A DNA stretch of 64,000 bases, from NCBI RefSeq assembly GCF_014773385.1, contig NZ_JACXAI010000034.1, positions 1 through 64,000 on the forward strand, written 5' to 3'. Source of the DNA: Metabacillus arenae. GTDB taxonomy: Bacteria > Bacillota > Bacilli > Bacillales > Bacillaceae. Positions within the stretch are counted from its first letter, which is position 1. Each line of letters starts with the position of its first letter. The translations under genes and the position numbers were made by a program. The notes below the pieces were generated by a model. The model searched no databases. It was not told where the DNA came from and was given only the letters and a program-made list of their open reading frames with translations. Shown here in pieces: positions 42,228 through 49,887 of the stretch.

Positions 42228-43865
42228 ATGTCCGAGATGTTACCTTCTAAAGAACAGGTGCTTCATGCAAGTGATCAGATGATGAACCTCCTCTCGCCTT
42301 CTAATGAACAAGATCGGAATTTAATCAAAAAGGGACTGATCCTTTATCGCCAAGGCAGTGTTTCACAGGTTCGATCTCAAGATGATTTAGTCAAAGCACG
42401 GGTTCAGGACGTAAGTCCAGTGAATGTTGAGCTTGATCTAAATTTTGTCTCAATGAGCACATGCACTTGCCCGGCAGATGAGCTTTGCCGTCACATTACC
42501 GCTGTATTTCTATATGTATATGCTCATAAGGAGAGGTTGGGAACATTTGTGGATCAATGGAAATCTGCTCCAAAACCAGATCAAGTCATAAAAACATTTA
42601 GTCCGCAAAAGCAAGCAAATTCACATAAAAAAGACGAGCCTAAACAGGAGTCTATTGCCTCTTGGTATGAATTTTTCGAGCGGGAATTTCAAAGCTGGCA
42701 AGCAAATACCGGCTACTCGTCCGTTCAGCTTGCTCAAAGTTTACACCATACATTTTATGCGGGAATAAAGCGAAAAACACCTATGAAACCAGAAGTTAAG
42801 CGGCTTTATCTCATTCATGCTGCAAACGCGGCAATTGAAAAATTGCTCCTTCTAATAGAACAGACGAACCCAAACGAATATTTGTTACAGCAAATTTATT
42901 TTCCTTATATGGATCAGCTTCAGGATGATTTGTACTATGAGCTCCAAGAATTGAAACGGTATGCGCTTCCCTTTTCTATGGACCCATTATTAGAAGACAG
43001 TCCTGAAAAATTTCATGGTCTTTTGATTGGGGGCAAAGCCTTTCAATATGACCGGATATCGATTTATCGGATGATTTGGTCCTCCTTATTCCGTAAGGAG
43101 AAGTGGATTGATCAGGAGAGAGAATGGCTTGAGAAGCGAAAACAGCATGAAATGAACCAAGACAATAAGTTTTTGGCCGAATGTGAAGTCGCGTTGATGC
43201 ATTTACATTTTCTTCAGAAAAAAGATGACCTTGTCATCGAAAGATCCTTGAAGCTTACTGAAGCTTTATTTCCGTTCACATTAAATTGGATCGAAGAGCT
43301 TGCTGATAAAAAAGAATGGAACCGATTGAACACATGGCTGAGCTATATTGAGAAGGCGGCCCCTGCGTACTTAGAGAACGACCTTCCATTTGATGAAAAA
43401 AGAATGCCTGTTCGGTTTTTATTACGAGTCCTGACAAATTATTGCCAGGAAACCAAAAAGGAAGAGCAATTTGAACGGTATTGTGAAATGCTGCTTCCTT
43501 ACAGCTATGCAGAATTCCAAACGTTTCTGTTTGTCCAAGGCAGGTATGAGAAATGGTTAGAGCTGCAATCTCTGATTGGTTTTGGGGTCTATGAACTGGA
43601 CCGTGATTATCTAAAGGAAATTGAGAAACAGGCACCAAAAACACTGCTTCCCTTCTATCACGAGGCAGTTCGGGATGAGATCGAGCAAAAATCCCGCCAG
43701 CATTATAAACTTGCCGTCCGTTATTTGAAAAAGCTCAGAACCCTTTATAAGAAGATGAAAAAAGAAGATGTGTGGGAACACTATTTAATGAAATTAATGG
43801 AAGAGCACAAGCGTTTGCGGGCTTTTCATGAGGAGCTAAAGAAAGGAAAGTTGGTTCATGATTGA
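42228..43865 (+). CDS. ywqB: SWIM zinc-finger protein, YwqB-like
   Basis: A 545-residue protein with one SWIM zinc finger near residues 75-95, CTCPADELCRHITAVFLYVY (CxC...CxH pattern), and a long helical remainder rich in Glu, Lys and Leu. SWIM domains bind nucleic acid or protein. It starts at ATG after GGAAAGGAG and its last eight bases overlap the next gene, an SNF2 helicase. This ywqB-ywqA pair is conserved in Bacillus, so the two are expected to work together on DNA, possibly in recombination or repair. Exact function not established. Confidence 0.88.
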   Translation: MSEMLPSKEQVLHASDQMMNLLSPSNEQDRNLIKKGLILYRQGSVSQVRSQDDLVKARVQDVSPVNVELDLNFVSMSTCTCPADELCRHITAVFLYVYAHKERLGTFVDQWKSAPKPDQVIKTFSPQKQANSHKKDEPKQESIASWYEFFEREFQSWQANTGYSSVQLAQSLHHTFYAGIKRKTPMKPEVKRLYLIHAANAAIEKLLLLIEQTNPNEYLLQQIYFPYMDQLQDDLYYELQELKRYALPFSMDPLLEDSPEKFHGLLIGGKAFQYDRISIYRMIWSSLFRKEKWIDQEREWLEKRKQHEMNQDNKFLAECEVALMHLHFLQKKDDLVIERSLKLTEALFPFTLNWIEELADKKEWNRLNTWLSYIEKAAPAYLENDLPFDEKRMPVRFLLRVLTNYCQETKKEEQFERYCEMLLPYSYAEFQTFLFVQGRYEKWLELQSLIGFGVYELDRDYLKEIEKQAPKTLLPFYHEAVRDEIEQKSRQHYKLAVRYLKKLRTLYKKMKKEDVWEHYLMKLMEEHKRLRAFHEELKKGKLVHD

Positions 43866-46611
43866 ATCGAAAACGATTTTACTGCATTCTGAACAGCTGG
43901 ATGATCATTATTTTTACGTGTGGGCAACAGATGAAGACGGAGCATTTCTTGGCCTTGAGGAGGTCAAAAAGCTGTTGTTCACATGGCATGAGTCCTCTTA
44001 TTATGGGACATTTCTTGAAGATGTGAGCTTTATCGGGACACCTGCCTTTCTTCTTTCTCCTTGGATGATGGCGGAGCTGCTTGGCAAAAACACGTTTAAT
44101 TCATTAGCAAAGGTTGGGTTTAGTGAAGAGACGGAAGCACTGCTTGAACCTGCTTCGACAATTTATGAATACATAGCTGACGGCGATTTTATGCCTGATT
44201 TCAATGCATTCAAACATGGCAGGTTTGGATGGCGCGATTATGAACATACATTAGAAGGCTATACAGGTGATTGGTTTTCCCTGGCAGTATCTGATTTTAT
44301 TGATAAAGATGGCCAGCTTAAGGTTGTTTGGCATGAGATCAAGCAGAAATACCCTGCCATCCAGCATGTAGAGGGGCACTTTTTAGATGAGGAGGATTTT
44401 TTAGAGAAAATCGGCTGGATCTCAGATGAGACCCCTTTTACAATTGGACTTCGCTTAAATGAGCCCGACCTTGACGGGGATGATTGGCGGCTAGAATTGT
44501 TTCTTCGCGGCAAGAAAAATGAAGAAGAGTGGATGGTCTTTAGAGGAAAAGCCAGTCTTCCTTCCAGGTGGAAACGGTTTTTCCCAAGGATTGAGCGGGA
44601 ACAAGTGCGATTTAGGGAAGTTATTCCTTGGTTAAGCTTCGAGTCTGGAACAACGTTTATCACAGAGGATGAGGCGTGGCTCTTTTTAACCGATGCGAGT
44701 GAAACACTCGTCAACATGGGGGTTGAGATTCTGCTTCCTTCCTGGTGGAATGTGGTGAAGGAGTCGAACATGCTTCTGAAGGCACAGGTTTCCTCTACTC
44801 CACGAGGTCAGTCATTTGTTGGGATGAATTCCCTTATTGATTTCAACTGGAAGCTTTCGACAAATGGGGTAGAGCTTTCTGAGGAAGAGTTTTTGCAGAT
44901 GGTCAATGATAAGCGAAGGCTTGTGAACTTTAGAGGGCAATGGATAAAGCTCGATCCTGCTTTTATTCGCCAAGTCCAAGCTTTGTTAAAAAAGGCCGAA
45001 AAGGAAGGTCTTCATTTTTCTGATATTTTGCAGCAGGAATTATCTGCTCAAGATCTTGACGAGGATGTCGATAGTAAGGATCCTCGCTTGTTTGCCAATA
45101 TTGAAATTGAATTAAACCAGCAAATGAAAGGACTTTTGAATCAGCTTAGGGAAACAACAGATATTCCTGAGGTAACTGTCCCCCAGACGTTTTTAGGAGA
45201 GCTGCGTCCATATCAGCAGCAGGGTGTCAACTGGCTTTCTTTTCTGCGGAATTACGGCTTTGGGGCGTGTCTCGCCGATGATATGGGACTTGGAAAAACG
45301 ATTCAAATGATTGCTTATTTTACGGCAGTCAAGTCACAGGAACAGCCGGAGCGGCCGGCATTGATTATTGCTCCTACTTCTGTTCTCGGCAACTGGCAGA
45401 AGGAAGTGGAAAGGTTTAATCCTGATCTAAACGTCCATCTGCATTATGGGCCGAACCGGGCAAAAGGGGAACTTTTTCTGGGATCTGTAAAGGGAGCCGA
45501 TATTGTTCTGACGTCTTACGGCCTGTCTCACGCTGACTATGAAGAGCTTTCTCAAGTAACGTGGAGCACGGTTTGCTTAGATGAGGCCCAGAATATAAAG
45601 AATGCGCAAACAAAACAATCGCGGGCAATTCGGAAACTGAAGGGCAAGCATCACATTGCGCTGACCGGGACTCCGATGGAAAACAGACTAACAGAACTAT
45701 GGTCGATTTTCGACTTCTTGAATCATGGCTATTTAGGCAGCTTGCATGCATTTCATAAAAAGTTTGTCCTGCCGATTGAAAAGGACCAAAAGGCGGACGT
45801 CATTCAAAATCTGCAGCAGCTTATTAAACCGTTTTTATTACGGCGGACAAAACGGGATGAACAAGTGGCATTGAATCTGCCTGACAAGCAGGAGCAGAAG
45901 GAATATATCCCGCTTACGGTGGAGCAGGCCTCCTTGTATGAGCAGCTGGTAAAGGACACATTTTCTGAAGTCGCTCAGCTTGCGGGAATGCAGCGAAAAG
46001 CATTAATTTTGAAAATGCTCGGGAAATTAAAGCAAATATGCAACCACCCTGCCTTGTATTTGAAGGAAAATGTCCCAGCGCAAGTTGATACCCGCTCACA
46101 TAAAATGGAGAAGCTGCTTGAGCTTGTGACCGCCATTCGCGAACATAAGGAAAGCTGTTTAATTTTCACCCAGTATATTGGCATGGGTGAGATGATTGGG
46201 GACTTGCTCGAGAAGGTGTTAGATGAAAAAGTGCTGTTCCTTAATGGCAGCTTATCTAAGGTGGAGCGGGACCGGATGGTGGAAGGGTTTCAAAATAGAG
46301 ACTATCCTATTTTAATTCTGTCCTTGAAGGCTGGCGGAACGGGCCTTAATTTAACGGCGGCGAACCATGTCGTCCACTATGACCGCTGGTGGAACCCTGC
46401 GGTTGAAAACCAAGCAACCGACCGCGCTTACCGAATTGGGCAGGATCGCTTCGTCCATGTCCATAAGCTGATCACAACCGGAACCATCGAAGAAAAAATC
46501 GACGACATGCTCGAAAAAAAACAAACTTTAAACGATCAAATTATAACTAGTGAAAACTGGATCACCGAGCTAACCACCAACGAGCTGGAAGAACTATTTA
46601 CGCTAAGGTAA
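43858..46611 (+). CDS. ywqA: SNF2-family DNA helicase, YwqA-like
   Basis: A 917-residue Swi2/Snf2 ATPase. The N-terminal ~430 residues are a bacterial-SNF2-specific region; then the helicase core follows: Walker A ADDMGLGKTIQMIAYF, Walker B LDEAQNIKN, motif III ALTGTPMENRLTELW, and the C-terminal RecA lobe with FLNGSLSKVERDRMVEGFQN, LSLKAGGTGLNLTAANHVVH, and motif VI QATDRAYRIGQDR. The length and order are as expected for YwqA. It translocates on double-stranded DNA rather than unwinding it, by family. Its ATG overlaps the SWIM gene. Cytoplasmic. Confidence 0.95.
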   Translation: MIESKTILLHSEQLDDHYFYVWATDEDGAFLGLEEVKKLLFTWHESSYYGTFLEDVSFIGTPAFLLSPWMMAELLGKNTFNSLAKVGFSEETEALLEPASTIYEYIADGDFMPDFNAFKHGRFGWRDYEHTLEGYTGDWFSLAVSDFIDKDGQLKVVWHEIKQKYPAIQHVEGHFLDEEDFLEKIGWISDETPFTIGLRLNEPDLDGDDWRLELFLRGKKNEEEWMVFRGKASLPSRWKRFFPRIEREQVRFREVIPWLSFESGTTFITEDEAWLFLTDASETLVNMGVEILLPSWWNVVKESNMLLKAQVSSTPRGQSFVGMNSLIDFNWKLSTNGVELSEEEFLQMVNDKRRLVNFRGQWIKLDPAFIRQVQALLKKAEKEGLHFSDILQQELSAQDLDEDVDSKDPRLFANIEIELNQQMKGLLNQLRETTDIPEVTVPQTFLGELRPYQQQGVNWLSFLRNYGFGACLADDMGLGKTIQMIAYFTAVKSQEQPERPALIIAPTSVLGNWQKEVERFNPDLNVHLHYGPNRAKGELFLGSVKGADIVLTSYGLSHADYEELSQVTWSTVCLDEAQNIKNAQTKQSRAIRKLKGKHHIALTGTPMENRLTELWSIFDFLNHGYLGSLHAFHKKFVLPIEKDQKADVIQNLQQLIKPFLLRRTKRDEQVALNLPDKQEQKEYIPLTVEQASLYEQLVKDTFSEVAQLAGMQRKALILKMLGKLKQICNHPALYLKENVPAQVDTRSHKMEKLLELVTAIREHKESCLIFTQYIGMGEMIGDLLEKVLDEKVLFLNGSLSKVERDRMVEGFQNRDYPILILSLKAGGTGLNLTAANHVVHYDRWWNPAVENQATDRAYRIGQDRFVHVHKLITTGTIEEKIDDMLEKKQTLNDQIITSENWITELTTNELEELFTLR

Positions 46612-46635
46612 TTTAGCAGAATTGGCGGGGTTAAC

Positions 46636-46664
46636 GGTACCAGGTACCTTTGGTACCTGGTACC
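46636..46664. repeat. GGTACC-rich palindromic repeat, copy 2
   Basis: GGTACCAGGTACC (46636-46648), TTT, GGTACCTGGTACC (46652-46664): perfect 13-bp arms. It lies 24 bases after the ywqA stop. It may act as a ywqA terminator-like hairpin and belongs to a dispersed family (copy 1 at 41702). Confidence 0.8.
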
Positions 46665-46695
46665 ATTAGAAGATTTTTGATAAGGAGAAGTGCTC

Positions 46696-46815
46696 ATGGT
46701 TGAAAAAAAGGAAGAGAAAAAGCCGCCTGTTGCAAAAGTTTTTGATAGAAACACACCGAAGTCGAAGGAGTGGGAGAAGCTCTATCGGCTTGTGCAGGAG
46801 AAGGTCACTAGATAA
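46696..46815 (+). CDS. Small charged protein, 39 aa
   Basis: ATG at 46696 follows AAGGAGAAGTGCTC, a good ribosome binding site. The product is MVEKKEEKKPPVAKVFDRNT then PKSKEWEKLYRLVQEKVTR: very rich in Lys/Glu with a helical end. No membrane segment. It follows ywqA and the GGTACC hairpin on the same strand. Unknown function; the absence of conserved motifs leaves some doubt that it is expressed. Confidence 0.5.
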   Translation: MVEKKEEKKPPVAKVFDRNTPKSKEWEKLYRLVQEKVTR

Positions 46816-46908
46816 CGGTATGTGGAAGGCTTCGCGCGTAGGCGAAGCCTTTTTGTTGTGTGCTTTTATAAGGAAATGCAGCGATAATTAAATAGTTGCA
46901 TCGTCGGC

Positions 46909-46987
46909 ATATTTGCACCGTTAAAAAAATATTTGGACCCTCGCCAGATTATTTGCACCGTTATCGAAATAATTGTACGCTCGTCAG
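46909..46987. repeat. Two tandem ~40-bp imperfect repeats
   Basis: Copy 1 (46909-46947) and copy 2 (46948-46987) share ATTTGCACCGTTA, then AAATA-TTG-AC and CTCG-CAG. A partial third, TTGCATCGTCGG, precedes them. The block lies downstream of the small gene and convergent to the FN3K gene. Non-coding. Confidence 0.65.
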
Positions 46988-47045
46988 GTGAACACGACTT
47001 ATTGTTAAATTTCTTTTACCAGCATTTCTTGCCTCTTCTTATTGC

Positions 47046-47915
47046 TTAGCCGACAAACCGTTTCACAATTCGTTCCGCGTGGGCTAAGTAGCTTGTTCCA
47101 AATTTATTCAGGTGCATATATACATAAAATAACTGGTAAAGCGGCCAAATCTCCTGATCAAGCTTCTCGCCTGAGGCAGTTTCATATGCCTCGTAGAAGG
47201 TATCTGAAAAGCCGCCGAAAAGGGCTGTCATCGCTAAATCCATCTGGCGGTCGCCGTAAAGGATGGCCGGGTCAATTAGGACGGGACGGCCAAGTTTATC
47301 TGTCATCTTGTTTCCGCCCCAAAGGTCCCCATGGAGGAGCGAGGAGCCAGGTTGATCGGGTAGCCAGCTGTTAAGCTTATCAGCCAGCAGGAAATGGTGT
47401 TTTGCCTGCTTGTCATCAAGATAACCATTGCTTTGAGCCAGCCTGATTTGAGTGAGCAGGCGCTTTTCTCTGAAATAATCGACCCAGCTAACGTACTCTC
47501 CATTTTCCTGTTTGAACGTGCCAATATAATTATCATAGGAAAGACCGTAAAACGATTTAGTAACATTATGTAAACTAGCAAGCTGTTCTCCCAGCATTTT
47601 ATCAGACTTCCTTCCAGGACTGCTTTCAATGTAAGAAAGCACGAGAAACCGCTCTTGGTCCTCTTCCCTGTTATAGGCAAGTACTTCAGGAACGTGGACA
47701 ACACCTGAATTTCTCAATTCCTCCAATCCACGTGCCTCCTTTTCAAAAAAATCAGCCGGGACGCCTGTATTCACTTTAACAAAAAGCCTGTCCTTATCAG
47801 TTTCAACGACAAATGCATCGTTTATATCACCGCCGCTTACAGCGTTCATCTCCCTAATTTCGACGCCGGCAACAACTGTTTGGGCTGCTTTTCTAATTGT
47901 TTGCTGTATATCCAT
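47046..47915 (-). CDS. Fructosamine kinase (FN3K) family protein
   Basis: A 289-residue kinase-like protein of the aminoglycoside-phosphotransferase fold. I start at ATG 47915, which follows AAGGAGGAAGAAG. Motifs: GGDINDAFVVETDKDRLFVK (with the VAIK-type Lys), the catalytic loop LLHGDLWGGNKMTD with HGDLWxGN, and metal-binding IDPAILYGDRQMDLAM. These are signature sequences of FN3K/ketosamine 3-kinase (YniA) proteins that phosphorylate ribulosamine or fructosamine at O3 and thereby reverse glycation of proteins. It is unrelated to the FrlD PfkB kinase but serves a similar class of substrate. Confidence 0.88.
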   Translation of the reverse strand: MDIQQTIRKAAQTVVAGVEIREMNAVSGGDINDAFVVETDKDRLFVKVNTGVPADFFEKEARGLEELRNSGVVHVPEVLAYNREEDQERFLVLSYIESSPGRKSDKMLGEQLASLHNVTKSFYGLSYDNYIGTFKQENGEYVSWVDYFREKRLLTQIRLAQSNGYLDDKQAKHHFLLADKLNSWLPDQPGSSLLHGDLWGGNKMTDKLGRPVLIDPAILYGDRQMDLAMTALFGGFSDTFYEAYETASGEKLDQEIWPLYQLFYVYMHLNKFGTSYLAHAERIVKRFVG

Positions 47916-48288
47916 TATGCTTCTTCCTCCTTCATTTTGTCTGTTATCCAAATTTATACCATAAAAATAGAGTTATAAAACATAATGAAAATACTGAATT
48001 TTTTTGTCAATTTTTCATGATAACAAAGAAGGAAATTATATTGGGTCACCTAGCAAATTTCCTTCTAAAATCATTTCATCTATTAAATAACCATTTTATC
48101 ATTGGTAATGAAGGGTTTCCCTTGGAGTTTGAGAATCCCCAATGAGATGCAATAACACATTCATTTGTTCTTTAAAAAGAACATTTTGCCCCAGAAAAAC
48201 CCAGCCAACCTTCGACTGGTAAAGAGAGGGACTTGAGAGGGTACCATTGATTTTCTATGATGAGGATTTGAATGTGGATAAGGGCGAT
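47916..48288. other. Non-coding region between ssbB and the FN3K gene
   Basis: An 82-codon plus-strand frame here has no ribosome binding site and is not accepted. A perfect palindrome, TGTTCTTT-AA-AAAGAACA, lies at 48166-48183; on the minus strand it may be the ssbB transcription end, though it is 106 bases beyond the stop. Confidence 0.45.
48166..48183. repeat. Perfect short palindrome
   Basis: TGTTCTTT and AAAGAACA are exact 8-bp arms separated by two A residues. Candidate regulatory site or terminator stem for ssbB; role unknown. Confidence 0.4.
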
Positions 48289-48645
48289 TTAGTTGGCTGC
48301 TGCTTCCGGTTCAGCTAATTCACGGGGCTTTCCACCCATGAAACGGACAGAGTCAGCGACAACTTCTGTAACGTAAATTCGTTTACCTTCAGAGTTTTCG
48401 TAGTTGCGGGTTTGAATTCGGCCTGATACGCCGACGACAGATCCTTTACGGCAGTAGTTCGAAGTGTTTTCTGCAGTTTTTCGCCAGAGGGTGCAGTTTA
48501 CAAAATCTGTTTCAATTTCTCCTGCTGAGTTACGAAATTGTCTGCTGACAGCAAGCGTGATGTTCGCTAATGGAAGACCTTCAGCTGTGTAGCGAATTTC
48601 AGGATCCTTCGTCAACCGCCCAACAAGTGTGACATTATTAATCAC
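48289..48645 (-). CDS. ssbB: Single-stranded DNA-binding protein SsbB
   Basis: A 118-residue OB-fold protein. I start at GTG 48645, which follows AAAGGAGG by six bases, and gives [20 protein letters not shown], the family start. It has [36 protein letters not shown] and [20 protein letters not shown]. It lacks the acidic DDDIPF-type tail found in SsbA, as is typical of the competence-related SsbB (YwpH) of Bacillus, of about 113 residues. It binds single-stranded DNA during transformation. Its gene is divergent from ywpF, the same neighbour as in B. subtilis. Confidence 0.93.
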   Translation of the reverse strand: MINNVTLVGRLTKDPEIRYTAEGLPLANITLAVSRQFRNSAGEIETDFVNCTLWRKTAENTSNYCRKGSVVGVSGRIQTRNYENSEGKRIYVTEVVADSVRFMGGKPRELAEPEAAAN

Positions 48646-48961
48646 GTCAATCCTCCTTTCCTTTAAGCTACAAGCAGATTGTACCAAAAGACAAAAAATA
48701 ACAAAAACTGGCGAAATGCAGATTTCAATTTACGCCTTCTGTAAATTTTAGTGTTTATTTAATAAAAAGTTCATTTTACACACACTAATGCTGTTTTTAA
48801 ATATTTTTGAACTATTTTCATAAACAAAGAAAAAAGATGTTCTTTTACTAACTAATGGTTCATGGATTATAGAAATACGTGGAATTTTTTGATATCTGTC
48901 AAGGTATGGTATAATGAGGAAAACTGGACGAAAAAGCACCAAACAAGAAAGGTGGCAAATG
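48646..48961. other. Divergent promoter region of ssbB and ywpF
   Basis: No gene is supported. It contains the ywpF promoter (48889-48915) and AT-rich sequence before ssbB. I do not find a clear ComK box (AAAA-N5-TTTT). Confidence 0.5.
48889..48915 (+). promoter_or_regulatory. Sigma-A promoter of ywpF
   Basis: TTGATA (48889-48894), a 15-base spacer, and TATAAT (48910-48915) preceded by TGG, an extended -10. The short spacer is compensated by the extended element. The ywpF ATG is 46 bases downstream. Confidence 0.55.
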
Positions 48962-49411
48962 ATGAAAACCTTTAAATTGGTAGGCTTGGAAATTGAACGG
49001 AAAGTCATGCAAAATAAGAAGTTTGAAGAGCTTCCCCTTGAGGGCGGTTTAATTATCAATCGGGAGGATGGCGAAAATCGCTGGCTCATTGAAGCACTCT
49101 TAGACAAGCAATACCTAGAGCTTTTTGAGCCTCTTTTGCAGCAACATACTGAAATTCACCTGCTTGCAACCATTTCAAAGAAAGCAAATGTCCCAGCAAA
49201 GATCTTCGGAAACGTAAAATCAATCACAGTATTGGAAGAGCACATCTCTATTCTCATTGACGGAAAAATAGGCCGCGGAAGCTCTATCGAGGAAGCAGAG
49301 TCTATTCTCGGCGGTTTGCTTTCAAAAGGACTAGAAGGCGACACCCTCCTAAAGGAATTCAAAACCGAACTGCACCGGAGAAAAAAGAACGTTAGAAATA
49401 CGAGTGTCTAA
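48962..49411 (+). CDS. ywpF: YwpF-like protein
   Basis: A 149-residue cytoplasmic protein beginning MKTFKLVGLEIERKVMQNKK. Two ATGs are adjacent; I use the second because it leaves a normal gap after AAAGGTGG. It shows alternating strands and helices (FEELPLEGGLIINREDGENR, WLIEALLDKQYLELFEPLLQ) and an Arg/Lys tail. YwpF is conserved in Bacillus next to ssbB and has no proven function. The neighbour ssbB is divergent as in B. subtilis. Confidence 0.85.
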   Translation: MKTFKLVGLEIERKVMQNKKFEELPLEGGLIINREDGENRWLIEALLDKQYLELFEPLLQQHTEIHLLATISKKANVPAKIFGNVKSITVLEEHISILIDGKIGRGSSIEEAESILGGLLSKGLEGDTLLKEFKTELHRRKKNVRNTSV

Positions 49412-49887
49412 GAACCAATTAATAGCTATATGGGATTCTGTAATAGGAATTAAAGACTCCGAAAAAGTATCTTAATCCAGATTGAAATTGAACAATCTAA
49501 TTAAAAACCTGGTCTCTTTTTGAGAGCTCAGGTTTTTTCTGAATTGTGAACTCCCCTTCCCTTTTCACTGGGACTCACTTTAGTAAACACAAGCAAAAAT
49601 TCAACAGCGCAACATTTTCACCACTGAAGATTTGAATTAATTCTTAAGGTTTGAAAATAATTTCCCCTATTTTGTGAACAACTTGTGAACTCCGCCTCAT
49701 GAGAACAAATTTTTTCGCAAATTATTTAATTTCAAGCTAATACTATTATGACCGATAATTCTTGAATTGAACGAGAGTACATAATAGATTTTATATAGAT
49801 AATCAAGTTTTTAATGGCTCTACACCTTCTCCAAAAAATAAGGTATAGTAGAGTTATGTTTAATATTGCAACAGAAGGAGATAGGGA
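49412..49887. other. Non-coding region between ywpF and the PrpR-like gene
   Basis: No gene is supported. It contains the ywpF terminator and the promoter of the regulator at 49888; AAGGAGATAGGG is its ribosome binding site. No sigma-54 -24/-12 sequence is seen here. Confidence 0.5.
49503..49538 (+). terminator. ywpF terminator
   Basis: AAAACCTG and CAGGTTTT flank a nested hairpin (TCTC / GAGA), with TTTTTT at the end. Confidence 0.7.

Noticed and set aside
47897-48145. 82-codon plus-strand frame
   Set aside because: No initiation signal and no motif; it overlaps the start of the FN3K gene on the other strand.
48646-48780. ComK box for ssbB
   Set aside because: The region is AT-rich but I do not find a clear AAAA-N5-TTTT pair in proper spacing.
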